Assembly (NCBI RefSeq): GCF_021300775.1
Contig: NZ_JAJTJP010000003.1
Location: 1 to 64,000 of the forward strand
Direction: 5' to 3'
DNA length: 64,000 nt
Source of the DNA: Parvimonas micra
GTDB lineage: Bacteria > Bacillota > Clostridia > Tissierellales > Peptoniphilaceae
The notes beneath the pieces are model-generated. The model was not told the DNA's origin. It saw only the letters and a program-made list of their open reading frames with translations, and did not search any database. Positions 53,296 through 63,097 of the stretch are shown in pieces. Within the stretch, counting starts at the first letter, position 1, and each line of letters opens with the position of its first letter. The position numbers and the translations under genes are program-made.

Positions 53296-53928
53296 CTAAT
53301 TATAATCATAATTTTTCATACTTAAAAAAATATAAATTAAACAAATAACAATTGTTGATATTACTAGTACATTTAAAAATAAAACAAAGAAAAACTCTTC
53401 AGGTAATATTCTTATCATTAAGTCTGTTTTATAGTCCAAAAGCCATAAATCATTATTAAAAAATAACTTATGGAAATAGATAAAACTATCCGAAAAGAAT
53501 ATAGAACAAACCCCAAGAAAAGAAATCACAGAAAGATAAGCTATCAAAATATACTTTTTAATATATTTTAAAAATAAATTGTCATTTTTAAATGTTTTAT
53601 ATAACAATACCGTAAATGAAATAATAAATAAAATTATATATACTATTCTGTCTAATTTAAAAAGTTTATACACATCTTCCATATGTGAAATTTCTTTTTC
53701 ATTGAAATGATTTTTTAAAACTTCTTTATCTCCATTTTTTATAAATTCAACTAACGATTTGCTAGCACTCTCAATCCATTCTTTAGAAAGCCCCGATTCT
53801 TCGTCAATTTTATATTCTGTATGAAAATTATTATAGTAAGAAATATCTTTAGCCATAAAATCTATTGAATATAATAAAATACATAAAATTATACTCAATG
53901 AAATCAAAAAAGCAAATATTTTTTTCAT
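53296..53928 (-). CDS. lit: DUF1461 membrane protein, probable lipoprotein intramolecular transacylase (Lit)
   Basis: A 210-residue protein with four membrane helices (about 4-24, 93-112, 127-146 and 178-202) and a long loop outside. It has the TIGR01906/DUF1461 pattern SHMEDVYKLF (His82) and a second conserved-type histidine in YFHKLFF (His153). Lit, which moves an acyl chain within diacylated lipoproteins to give the lyso form, belongs to this family and needs two such histidines. Placement next to lgt (9-base gap) supports a lipoprotein role. It starts one base after yebC with no ribosome site, so is probably translationally coupled. Confidence 0.72.
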   Translation of the reverse strand: MKKIFAFLISLSIILCILLYSIDFMAKDISYYNNFHTEYKIDEESGLSKEWIESASKSLVEFIKNGDKEVLKNHFNEKEISHMEDVYKLFKLDRIVYIILFIISFTVLLYKTFKNDNLFLKYIKKYILIAYLSVISFLGVCSIFFSDSFIYFHKLFFNNDLWLLDYKTDLMIRILPEEFFFVLFLNVLVISTIVICLIYIFLSMKNYDYN

Positions 53929-53929
53929 A

Positions 53930-54673
53930 CTATTCTACATCTAGATCTTCAGGTATTTCCCAATTATGGTAAACATTTTGAACATCATCATTATCTTCTA
54001 ATTGGTCAATCATCTTAACCATTTTTTTAATATTATCTTGATTTGTGATTTGAGAATTATTGCTAGGTACATATTCTAAGTCACAAGCACTAAAAGTATA
54101 TCCCTTTTCTTGTAATGCATCTCTTAATGATATAAAATCAGCTACTTCAGAATATATTGTATAACCTTCTTCATCAGATTCAAAATCACTTGCCCCATTT
54201 TCTAAAGCAAAATCCATTAATTCATCTTCTTCTGCTTGATCCCTAGAAATTATAATAACTCCTTTTTTATCAAACATAAATAATACTGAACCATTTTGTC
54301 CTAAATTTCCACCATGTTTATCAAAGGCATGTCTTACATCTGCAGCAGTTCTATTTCTATTGTCTGTTAAACATTCAACTACTACTGCTATTCCTTCCGG
54401 ACCGTATCCTTCATAGATTATAGTTTCATAGTTAGAAGAATCTCCATCTCCAGATCCTTTTTTCAATGCTCTTTCAATATTATCATTAGGCATATTTTCT
54501 GCCTTTGCTTTTTCAATTGCAGTTTTTAATGCTGGATTGTATTCAGGATCTGCTCCACCTTCTTTAACTGCTACAATTATATAACGAGCAAGTTTTGTAA
54601 ATATTTTTCCTCTTCTTGCATCTTCTTTTCCTTTTTTATGCTTAATCGTGCTCCATTTATTATGTCCTGACAT
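53930..54673 (-). CDS. YebC/PmpR-family protein
   Basis: A 247-residue protein of the YebC/TACO1 family. The N-terminus SGHNKWSTIKHKKGKEDARRGKIF and the following MPNDNIERALKKG are diagnostic. Members are DNA-binding regulators or, as more recent work suggests, ribosome-associated factors for proline-rich stretches; the sequence does not decide. AGGAGG precedes the ATG. It is co-transcribed with nadE. Confidence 0.94.
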   Translation of the reverse strand: MSGHNKWSTIKHKKGKEDARRGKIFTKLARYIIVAVKEGGADPEYNPALKTAIEKAKAENMPNDNIERALKKGSGDGDSSNYETIIYEGYGPEGIAVVVECLTDNRNRTAADVRHAFDKHGGNLGQNGSVLFMFDKKGVIIISRDQAEEDELMDFALENGASDFESDEEGYTIYSEVADFISLRDALQEKGYTFSACDLEYVPSNNSQITNQDNIKKMVKMIDQLEDNDDVQNVYHNWEIPEDLDVE

Positions 54674-54675
54674 AA

Positions 54676-55383
54676 TTACCTCCTAAATCCTTTTGCAAAA
54701 TTTCTTTTATGCTCAGAAATTTTTACCATTCTATTAATTTTTTCTTCTATTCTTTCATCTATTTTTTCGTTATTTATATATTTTTCTAAGTCATTATAAG
54801 TAAAACCCATTTCATCTTCATCCGTTTGATCTTCAAATAGACCTGCACTTGGTGGCTTTTGAATAATCTTATCTGGAATTTCTAAATATCTTGCCAATTC
54901 AAATATTTCCTTCTTAGTAAAATCTACTAATGGCATTAAATCAGATCCACTGTCTCCATATTTTGTAAAATATCCTACTGTAAATTCTGATTTGTTACTT
55001 GTTCCAACGACTAAATATCCTTTTAATTGTGCATAATAGTATAATGTTGTCATTCTAAGTCTTGGCTTAACATTAGCATAAGCCATGTTATTATCACCTT
55101 TTTCAACAACTTCTACAAATTCAGAATATGTTCTTGATAAATCAACTTTAATAGCATTTAAATTAAACTTGTCAATAACTAACTTTGCATCTATTTCGTC
55201 TTCAAAAGAACTATTTATCGGCATCATTATAGCTAAAGATTCATCACCAAAGGCAAGTTTTGAAAGTGCGGCAATAACAGCTGAATCAACTCCTCCACTA
55301 AGTCCATAAACTATTCCTTTACAATTTGCTTCCTTTACAGAATCTCTGAGCCATTCAACAAGATTATCAACTATTTCTTTCAT
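54676..55383 (-). CDS. nadE: NH3-dependent NAD+ synthetase
   Basis: A 235-residue N-type ATP pyrophosphatase that amidates deamido-NAD to NAD. The P-loop GLSGGVDSAVIAAL (about 26-39), GTSNKSEFTVGYFTKYGDSGSD and PLVDFTKKEIFELAR are characteristic. It is the short form without a glutaminase domain, so it uses ammonia. AAGGAGG precedes the ATG. It opens the nadE-yebC-lit-lgt operon. Confidence 0.95.
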   Translation of the reverse strand: MKEIVDNLVEWLRDSVKEANCKGIVYGLSGGVDSAVIAALSKLAFGDESLAIMMPINSSFEDEIDAKLVIDKFNLNAIKVDLSRTYSEFVEVVEKGDNNMAYANVKPRLRMTTLYYYAQLKGYLVVGTSNKSEFTVGYFTKYGDSGSDLMPLVDFTKKEIFELARYLEIPDKIIQKPPSAGLFEDQTDEDEMGFTYNDLEKYINNEKIDERIEEKINRMVKISEHKRNFAKGFRR

Positions 55384-55410
55384 AATAACACCTCCTTATA
55401 ATCTTTATTA

Positions 55411-55440
55411 AATATACAAACTAATTAAAAGTCTTTACAA
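55411..55440 (-). promoter_or_regulatory. Candidate promoter of the nadE operon
   Basis: TTGTAA (55435-55440), 18 bases, TATATT (55411-55416) on the minus strand. Confidence 0.5.
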
Positions 55441-55513
55441 TTTTAATAATTTCACAAATAGCGCAAAACTGTAATTATTATACCAAAAAATCAAAAAAAA
55501 TTCTACATAAAGT

Positions 55514-55543
55514 CAAAAAAAGCTATGATTTTACTCATAGCTT
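55514..55543 (-). terminator. Terminator after licD
   Basis: A 9-bp stem AAGCTATGA / TCATAGCTT with a six-base loop, followed by TTTTTT on the minus strand; it overlaps the licD stop codon by two bases. Confidence 0.88.
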
Positions 55544-56432
55544 AGTTTTTTTCTTGATATTCTCTAAAACTTTTATTTACATCTGCAAGATGAAAATTAT
55601 GGTGATTTTCTCTTTGGTCTTCTGGTGGCAATTTCATATAATCACCATATAAAACTCTTAAATATTCATCGTAATTTTCAGGAGCATTAACTTTCAAACC
55701 TTCAAAGTCTACTTTTACTCCCTTCCCTAACAAATCTCTTTTAAAAGGCATAATATAAAAATTATCTACTAGACAAGCAACATATTCACAATCTGTAAAT
55801 TTTGGATTATCTTTTGGAACGGACATTTTTGATATATCAGTCTTTATCTTATTTGGTATTGTTTCTCCCAATTTATAAACAAATTTTTTACTAAAACCAC
55901 TTATAGCATTCGATAAAGCATTAGTATCCGCTTCTTCAAACACAGGTTTTTGTTTAACCCTTAAATCCATAACTTTACTTTGACCTTTGATATATCCATC
56001 TAGCGGAAAAATATCAATAAATACTCCATGATTTATATCAACATCAATAACATGTTTTTCAAAAAGAGTTGTATCACTATCTCTAAGTTTTGCAAAATTT
56101 AAAGCATACTTTGGATCAGTTTCCATTGTCTGTATAAAATAATTTTCTGGCAAATATTTACTAGCTTCAGCAATAAATTTATCATAATCTTCTCTCGGCA
56201 TACAAACATCAACATCATCATCCCAAGGGATAAATCCTTTATGTCTTATAGCTCCAAGCAAAGTTCCAAATCCAATATAATATGTTAAGTTCATCTTTTC
56301 ACAACAAGTAATGAAATTCTTAAGAATTTCTAATTCCTTTTTCTTTAAAGCCTCAAAATCTATATCAAATTTTCCCTTTTTGTATTCACTTTTTATTTTC
56401 CAAGTGTTTTTTGAATCAAATTTAAAAATCAT
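55542..56432 (-). CDS. LicD-family phosphotransferase
   Basis: A 296-residue member of the LicD nucleotidyltransferase-fold family, which attaches phosphocholine or other phospho-groups to wall or capsule glycans. The family block GTLLGAIRHKGFIPWDDDVDVCMPR (about 57-81) with the metal-binding aspartates is intact, and FIDIFPLDGY follows. The ATG overlaps the stop of the MFS gene (TAATG). No licA, licB or licC is in the window, so the donor and target are unknown. Confidence 0.88.
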   Translation of the reverse strand: MIFKFDSKNTWKIKSEYKKGKFDIDFEALKKKELEILKNFITCCEKMNLTYYIGFGTLLGAIRHKGFIPWDDDVDVCMPREDYDKFIAEASKYLPENYFIQTMETDPKYALNFAKLRDSDTTLFEKHVIDVDINHGVFIDIFPLDGYIKGQSKVMDLRVKQKPVFEEADTNALSNAISGFSKKFVYKLGETIPNKIKTDISKMSVPKDNPKFTDCEYVACLVDNFYIMPFKRDLLGKGVKVDFEGLKVNAPENYDEYLRVLYGDYMKLPPEDQRENHHNFHLADVNKSFREYQEKN

Positions 56433-57652
56433 TATTTTTCTTCCTTCGGTAATTGTAACATTATAATATAGCCTACAACAAATAGAGGAATAATACCAAG
56501 AATAGAATATCTTGGATTATTAGTTATTGTAGTTATCAAACTCATAATAAAAGGTCCTACTATAGCTGCAAACTTTCCAAATATATTATAGAATCCGAAA
56601 AATTCATTTGCATTTTCTTTCGGAATAATCTTTGCATAATAACTTCTACTCAAAGCTTGAATTCCACCTTGAGCAGATGCAATAAATGTTGATAAAACAA
56701 AAACATGAATAAGATTACTCATAAAATAAGCAAAAATAACGGAAACCATATATGTAATAATTCCAACTTTAATCATAGTTTTAGTTCCAAATTTATCTGC
56801 TAGCTTTCCATAAATTATAGCAAAAGGAAAGGCTACTATTTGAACATATATTAAAATACCTAAAAGAACAAGTGTATTAAATTTATCTGCATCTAAAACG
56901 GACTTAGCATATGGTATAACCATTTTTATAATAGTATCTACTCCATCAATATATAAGAAGTAGGAACATAAAAATATAACTACTACTTTGTTCTTCTTAA
57001 TATCTTTTAATGTATGGAAAATTGTTGAAAAACTTTTTTTAATAGGATTAGGAACTGGATCAACTCCATATACCTGATCTACATTTTTATACATTGGAAT
57101 CGTAAGTACTAACCACCAAAGTGCCGTTATTACAAAGCCTATTTGATAACCAAGAGGATTTTTCATTCCAAAGATTAAAATTGTCCCTAAACAAAACATA
57201 AATGGAATCACACTCGCTATGTAACCATAGGCAAACCCTGCAGTGCTAATTTTATCCATTCTTTCATCATTTGTTACATCAACTAAAAATGCATCATAAA
57301 AAATATTAGAACCTGCAAAAGTTACACTACCTAAAATAAAAAAAGCCATCAATAAAGGTAATCCTAGTTCACCTGCAAAAGATAAAAATAGTGTAGAAAA
57401 AATTGCAATAATTGAAAATAACGTAAATAATCTTTTCTTCATACCTCTAAAATCAGCTATAGTTCCAAGCACAGGACTAAGAATAGCTATAATAATGCTT
57501 GCAAATGAATTATAGTATCCTAAATTCATTTCATTTCCACCAATCATTCCAAAATAAATTGGGAATAATGCTGTAGTAATTGCCATAGAATAAGCAGAAT
57601 TAGCACAATCATATAAAATCCAGCTCAATTCTTTTTTTGAATAACCGAACAT
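56432..57652 (-). CDS. MFS transporter, UMF1/Atg22-like
   Basis: A 406-residue transporter with twelve membrane helices. The N-terminal LSWILYDCANSAYSMAI is the signature of the UMF1 family, related to fungal vacuolar amino-acid effluxer Atg22. Substrate unknown. GGAGG precedes the ATG. It forms a two-gene operon with licD; whether it supplies a precursor for LicD is speculation. Confidence 0.88.
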   Translation of the reverse strand: MFGYSKKELSWILYDCANSAYSMAITTALFPIYFGMIGGNEMNLGYYNSFASIIIAILSPVLGTIADFRGMKKRLFTLFSIIAIFSTLFLSFAGELGLPLLMAFFILGSVTFAGSNIFYDAFLVDVTNDERMDKISTAGFAYGYIASVIPFMFCLGTILIFGMKNPLGYQIGFVITALWWLVLTIPMYKNVDQVYGVDPVPNPIKKSFSTIFHTLKDIKKNKVVVIFLCSYFLYIDGVDTIIKMVIPYAKSVLDADKFNTLVLLGILIYVQIVAFPFAIIYGKLADKFGTKTMIKVGIITYMVSVIFAYFMSNLIHVFVLSTFIASAQGGIQALSRSYYAKIIPKENANEFFGFYNIFGKFAAIVGPFIMSLITTITNNPRYSILGIIPLFVVGYIIMLQLPKEEK

Positions 57653-57789
57653 ATACTTCCTCCAAATAATAAAAATAAATATAATATTCTATTTTAACTT
57701 TTCGACTAAAAAATAATGTGTAAATATATAACTAATATCTAATGAAATAATTGTAAAATGGCAATATACCATTATTTTTCAACAAAATC

Positions 57790-57818
57790 ATTATATCATA
57801 TTTAAAAATTATTGTCTA
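57790..57818 (-). promoter_or_regulatory. Promoter of the MFS-licD operon
   Basis: TAGACA (57813-57818), 17 bases ending in TGA, TATAAT (57790-57795): extended -10. It gives a ~130-base leader. The 304-base gap 57653-57956 holds this promoter, a small AATGG / CCATT hairpin near 57760-57776, the dispersed repeat and the next terminator, but no gene. Confidence 0.75.
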
Positions 57819-57850
57819 TTATATTATTGTTTTTATATTTATAAATACAC

Positions 57851-57904
57851 ATCCCAACATTCCACGATGCTTGCATAGGATAGATTCCCTAGAACCTTGT
57901 TGTT
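57851..57904 (-). repeat. GC-rich palindromic dispersed element, copy 2
   Basis: A 54-bp relative of the element at 50420-50475. Both ends match (ACAACAAGGTTC at the start and GGAATG..TGGGAT at the end on the minus strand) and the central ATGC AAGCAT palindrome is kept, but the CCCGCCC arm has decayed. Confidence 0.7.
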
Positions 57905-57905
57905 T

Positions 57906-57943
57906 CAAAATAAAAAGAGAAGAAATACTAAAATTTCTTCTCT
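57906..57943 (-). terminator. Terminator of the 3D-domain protein gene
   Basis: An 11-bp stem AGAGAAGAAAT / ATTTCTTCTCT (57916-57943) followed on the minus strand by TTTTATTTTG. Confidence 0.88.
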
Positions 57944-57956
57944 ATCTTCATTCAAA

Positions 57957-59486
57957 TTATTTTAGAATATAAACTTTTACATTTCTTCTACCAAAAGCTT
58001 CAGCTTTTGCTCTATCAGTGTAGCAAAGGTCTATTCTATTTCCCTTTATGGCTCCACCTGTATCTTCAGCAACAGCGTAACCATAACCTTCAATGTATAA
58101 TTTTGTTCCTAAAGGAATAACTCTAGGATCTACGGCAACTACCCCATATCTAAGTCTAGTTCCCATTTTTGTTGTGTTATATCCTCCATTTTCTGCTGGA
58201 TCATCAGTATATGAAGTTGCATTCATAACTAATACTTTACTATATTCAAAGCTTGTATCAGTTTTTTTGTTATCAGATGTTTCTGTAGTTGATACTGGTT
58301 TAGTTTCAGCTTTATCAGCTGCTACCTTTTCTTGTTCTTGTTCTTTAGAAACAACTTTTCCATCAACTAAAACTTCATTTGAATTAACTGTAACTTTTTC
58401 TGAAACTGCACTTTCATCTTTCTTATCTGCATTAGAATCAGATACTTTAATTTCACCTTCAGTTTCATTTACTTCAAATCCTGTAGCTTCTTCTTTGTTT
58501 ACAGATGATAATAAAGCTCTAAAATTAACATATTTTGCTAACTCATCAGTAGAAACATAATATAAGTTTTTAGCTCCAGATTCAGTAATTAGCTTTTCAA
58601 CATCTAAATTCATTGAATCTGAATCAATTACCAAATACTCATAATTAACTTTATCAGCAAAGATATAAGAACTTAACATATCTGTTAAATTTTTATTTTC
58701 AGTTAAAACAACATTGCTGTCGTTTTTTGCTGAATAAGCATCTTTGAATATTTTAACTAAATCTTTACCATCCAAAGAATAACTTTTGATTTCTTTTTTA
58801 TCTTTTTTAGATAAATTATATATCTTAACTTTTAAATCTTCTGGTAAAGAATTAACTCCATCATAGAAGTATATATTACCTTCATTCTTTACTTCTGAAA
58901 TTATATTTTCATCGACTTTTTTAGTTGAATCATAGATGTATAAGCTCATATTATAGATACGTGCATAATGAATAGCACCTAAAATATCAGAATCATTTCT
59001 CGAATCAACAATCAAAAGATCACGATTATCTAAAAATTTATTTACATATAAATTCGTGTCATCAGGATTGTTAGAACCAATTCTTTCGAATTTAATTCCT
59101 AAATCATTCAAAATATCATCTGAAATTGAACTATTATCTCCAACAACATACACTTGCTCGCTTTTTTTCAAAAGTTCTTTTGAAACATCATCTATATTAT
59201 TATTCTTTACTGGAATAACAACTCCGTCCTTATCTAGTGAAAGTAAACCTGCCAAGCTGAAGTTAATTTTATCGTCTATATTAACTACGTAAGAAACTTT
59301 TGAAGCACTACCATTAGTGTTATCTAAAATTCTGTTGTTTACTTTTTCAATAGTTTTAAAATCGGATTCTGATGAAATTACAAATCCTTTTACTTTTTCG
59401 TCTGCAAGTGACTTAGATGAAAATCCAGAAAATGTAGCATATACACACAAACATGCTAAAACACTTCTAAATATTGCTCTTTTCAA
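57957..59486 (-). CDS. Secreted cell-wall protein: CWB2 repeats plus C-terminal 3D domain
   Basis: A 509-residue exported protein. A signal peptide (1-28) is followed by degenerate cell-wall-binding type 2 repeats (VYVVGDNSSISDDILNDLG, about 113-131, and related blocks to ~320), a low-complexity linker (330-412), and a 3D domain (about 420-508) with DPRVIPLGTKLYIEGYG and DTGGAIKGNRID, where the three conserved aspartates lie. The 3D domain resembles the YocH and MltA-like catalytic fold, so a peptidoglycan-cleaving or resuscitation role is likely. Start is TTG with AAGGAG. WalR-type boxes lie upstream. Confidence 0.9.
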   Translation of the reverse strand: MKRAIFRSVLACLCVYATFSGFSSKSLADEKVKGFVISSESDFKTIEKVNNRILDNTNGSASKVSYVVNIDDKINFSLAGLLSLDKDGVVIPVKNNNIDDVSKELLKKSEQVYVVGDNSSISDDILNDLGIKFERIGSNNPDDTNLYVNKFLDNRDLLIVDSRNDSDILGAIHYARIYNMSLYIYDSTKKVDENIISEVKNEGNIYFYDGVNSLPEDLKVKIYNLSKKDKKEIKSYSLDGKDLVKIFKDAYSAKNDSNVVLTENKNLTDMLSSYIFADKVNYEYLVIDSDSMNLDVEKLITESGAKNLYYVSTDELAKYVNFRALLSSVNKEEATGFEVNETEGEIKVSDSNADKKDESAVSEKVTVNSNEVLVDGKVVSKEQEQEKVAADKAETKPVSTTETSDNKKTDTSFEYSKVLVMNATSYTDDPAENGGYNTTKMGTRLRYGVVAVDPRVIPLGTKLYIEGYGYAVAEDTGGAIKGNRIDLCYTDRAKAEAFGRRNVKVYILK

Positions 59487-59540
59487 ATAATCACTCCTTA
59501 ATTAAATTAACCAGACTAACAGCTTTAATCTGATAATAAA

Positions 59541-59569
59541 ATTATAATGATTTTACATAAACCAGTCAA
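59541..59569 (-). promoter_or_regulatory. Promoter of the 3D-domain protein gene
   Basis: TTGACT (59564-59569), 17 bases, TATAAT (59541-59546) on the minus strand. Confidence 0.85.
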
Positions 59570-59598
59570 TAAAATTCAAATTTTTCTAGAAAAAACCT

Positions 59599-59634
59599 AA
59601 AAAAACGAGTAAAATTAACAAAGTTTTTAACTCG
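59599..59634 (-). terminator. Terminator between the DMT permease gene and the 3D-domain gene
   Basis: CGAGT (59606-59610) pairs with ACTCG (59630-59634), extended by A-T pairs after one mismatch, and is followed on the minus strand by TTTTTTT. It lies between the WalR-type boxes and the promoter. Confidence 0.7.
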
Positions 59635-59645
59635 AAAATAGTATT

Positions 59646-59662
59646 TGTAACATTTTTGTAAT
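59646..59662 (+). promoter_or_regulatory. WalR (YycF)-type box 1
   Basis: TGTAAC, five bases, TGTAAT on the plus strand: a perfect fit to the TGTWAH-N5-TGTWAH consensus of the WalRK two-component system. Confidence 0.55.
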
Positions 59663-59695
59663 TTTTTTCAATTTCTACTTCTCTAATTTTCAAAG

Positions 59696-59712
59696 GTTAC
59701 AGAAGTGTTACA
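59696..59712 (-). promoter_or_regulatory. WalR (YycF)-type box 2
   Basis: TGTAAC, five bases, TGTAAC on the minus strand: a second perfect TGTWAH-N5-TGTWAH match, about 130 bases upstream of the promoter -35. Confidence 0.6.
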
Positions 59713-59777
59713 ATCAAAAGGCGTTTTTTCTTAAAAAAAACTTGAAAATATTAAAAAAATGTAATATTTGCTATTTT

Positions 59778-60665
59778 TTATGCTTTTTTCTCTCTATTTT
59801 TCTTTGTGTTTAATAAATATGACATTAAAGACATTGAGAAAATTAAGCTAATTCCTATTAAACTATAGATACTTACAGACTCATTTAGTATTAATTTTCC
59901 TAGTATAACTACAAATACAATTCCTAAATAATTAAATATACTTACATCTGAAGCATTTGCATATTGATAGCTGATAGTTAATCCAAACTGACCAACTGCA
60001 GAAGCAATTCCTATTAAAATTAAATATATAATACTAGTTAAATCCGGTATATTTAAATTATTAAAAATAAATGGAAAACTACAAATAGTTGAGAATAATG
60101 AAAAAACAAAAATTATTGTTTCGGTTTTTTCTGATTTTCCTATTTTTGATACACACATATATGCTATAGCCGAACTAAGAGCCGAACTCATTCCAACCAT
60201 TGCAGGAAGTAATCTAGAATTAAATTGTGGTCTTACTACAAAAATCGCACCAATAAATGAAAATGTTAAAGTTAAAAATCTTTCTAATGTAAATTTTTCC
60301 TTAAATAAAAAACAAGCTATTAAAACTACAAAAATAGGACTAGTTCTTTGTAAAATCCCTGCATCTGCAACAACCATATTATTTATAGCATAGAAATTAA
60401 AGATAACACCCATGTATCCAAAAGTTGATCTCATAAGAAGTAATTTTCTATTTTTCTTTTCTCCCAGGAAACTACTTCCTCTCACTAGTATATATATAGC
60501 ACAAATAATTAGCATTACAAAATTTCTCATAAAAACTTGTTGCATAAGTGTGTATTTCCCTGCTGTTAGCTTTACAAAAATTTGCATAAAACTAAAACCA
60601 AGTGTAGAAATTATCATAAAAATAATACCTAGTCTTAAATTTTTATTATTGGAATTTTCTACCAT
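59778..60665 (-). CDS. DMT-superfamily permease (two EamA domains)
   Basis: A 295-residue transporter with ten membrane helices in two EamA repeats (about 10-143 and 155-285). The first has GFSFMQIFVKL and RNFVMLIICA, and the end of each repeat is the usual FGAIFVV-like / LIGISLIFSMSL pattern. Substrate unknown; relatives export amino acids or metabolites. AAGGAGG precedes the ATG. It probably stands alone downstream of gcvH's terminator. Confidence 0.87.
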   Translation of the reverse strand: MVENSNNKNLRLGIIFMIISTLGFSFMQIFVKLTAGKYTLMQQVFMRNFVMLIICAIYILVRGSSFLGEKKNRKLLLMRSTFGYMGVIFNFYAINNMVVADAGILQRTSPIFVVLIACFLFKEKFTLERFLTLTFSFIGAIFVVRPQFNSRLLPAMVGMSSALSSAIAYMCVSKIGKSEKTETIIFVFSLFSTICSFPFIFNNLNIPDLTSIIYLILIGIASAVGQFGLTISYQYANASDVSIFNYLGIVFVVILGKLILNESVSIYSLIGISLIFSMSLMSYLLNTKKNREKKA

Positions 60666-60678
60666 AAAACCTCCTTAT

Positions 60679-60712
60679 TAAAAAAATAAATGCCACGCAA
60701 GTGGCATTTATT
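60679..60712 (-). terminator. Terminator after gcvH
   Basis: A perfect 12-bp stem AATAAATGCCAC / GTGGCATTTATT with a GCAA-type loop (60685-60712), followed on the minus strand by TTTTT. Confidence 0.93.
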
Positions 60713-60735
60713 AAAAAATTAATTTTAAGAAACTA

Positions 60736-61107
60736 TTATAATGATGCTTCATAATCAGCGTCATTAGTTAATTCTTCTAATTCAGCTGGATTAGACATTT
60801 CAATTTTGCAAACCCAAGCAGCATAACAATCTTTGTTAATTTCACCTGGTTCGTCGTCTAATAATTCGTTAACTTCGATAACTTTTCCTGATACAGGAGC
60901 GTTAATATCACTTGCAGCTTTTACTGATTCAACAGATGCTAAAGAATCACCAGCTTCAACTTCATCATCAACTTCTGGAAGTTCAACGTAAACAATGTCT
61001 CCTAAATGATCTTGTGCATAGTCAGCTAAACCAACTGTTGCAACATTTCCTTCAACTTTTACCCAATCATGATCTTTAGTATAAAGTAATCCTTTTTCTA
61101 CTCTCAT
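60736..61107 (-). CDS. gcvH: Glycine cleavage system H protein
   Basis: A 123-residue lipoyl carrier protein. The lipoyl lysine is in the ESVKAAS block (about residue 63) and the N-terminal KDHDWVKVEGNVATVGLADYAQDHLGDIVYVELP is typical. No gcvT, gcvP or lipoate-ligase gene is adjacent, so it is an orphan here. AGGAGG precedes the ATG. It is divergent from guaB, with a 485-base gap. Confidence 0.95.
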   Translation of the reverse strand: MRVEKGLLYTKDHDWVKVEGNVATVGLADYAQDHLGDIVYVELPEVDDEVEAGDSLASVESVKAASDINAPVSGKVIEVNELLDDEPGEINKDCYAAWVCKIEMSNPAELEELTNDADYEASL

Positions 61108-61403
61108 TCTAATATACCTCCTAAAATTTTTACTATAACAATAATTCCAATTATGTACTAATTTATTGGATATTAACTATAACATTATAGTATACTTAAA
61201 TTATAGAGTAGTTTAGAAAAAATTTCAATACCTTTTATTAATTTTTTTGAAATTTATTCAAAAATTTAAAAAAAATAGTTAAATAATAATACTTATAAAG
61301 TAAATTTTTTATGTTTTTCACATTAAATAATACATAATTAAAGAAAAAAACAAATAAATCGTAAAAAATTTTTAGGAAAACTTTTATCTTATTAATTTTT
61401 TAA

Positions 61404-61431
61404 TTGATTTTTTTATAAATTGTTGTATAAT
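61404..61431 (+). promoter_or_regulatory. guaB promoter, distal
   Basis: TTGATT (61404-61409), 16 bases, TATAAT (61426-61431) on the plus strand. Confidence 0.7.
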
Positions 61432-61461
61432 ATATGTTAATATATTTTTTAATAAATTTTG

Positions 61462-61489
61462 TTGTTAAATAATAAAATATCTCTATAAT
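61462..61489 (+). promoter_or_regulatory. guaB promoter, proximal
   Basis: TTGTTA (61462-61467), 16 bases, TATAAT (61484-61489) on the plus strand, about 95 bases before the start codon. Confidence 0.6.
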
Positions 61490-61568
61490 ATAATAAAAAT
61501 ATTACATAGTTAAATGAAATATTTATTATACAATAAATTTTTTACAAAAATATGTTTGAATTTAATAA

Positions 61569-63056
<1,488 letters not shown>

Positions 63057-63062
63057 AAATAT

Positions 63063-63097
63063 AAAAAAGGCTATTCGTTTTAAAGCGAATAGCCTTT
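63063..63097. terminator. Bidirectional terminator between guaB and the kinase gene
   Basis: A 12-bp stem AAAGGCTATTCG / CGAATAGCCTTT (63066-63077 with 63086-63097). It ends guaB and overlaps the last codons of the convergent kinase gene. Confidence 0.88.

Noticed and set aside
61176-61191. Operator-like palindrome ACTATAA-CA-TTATAGT before gcvH
   Set aside because: In DNA this AT-rich a 7-bp palindrome is expected by chance, and it does not align with a clear promoter.
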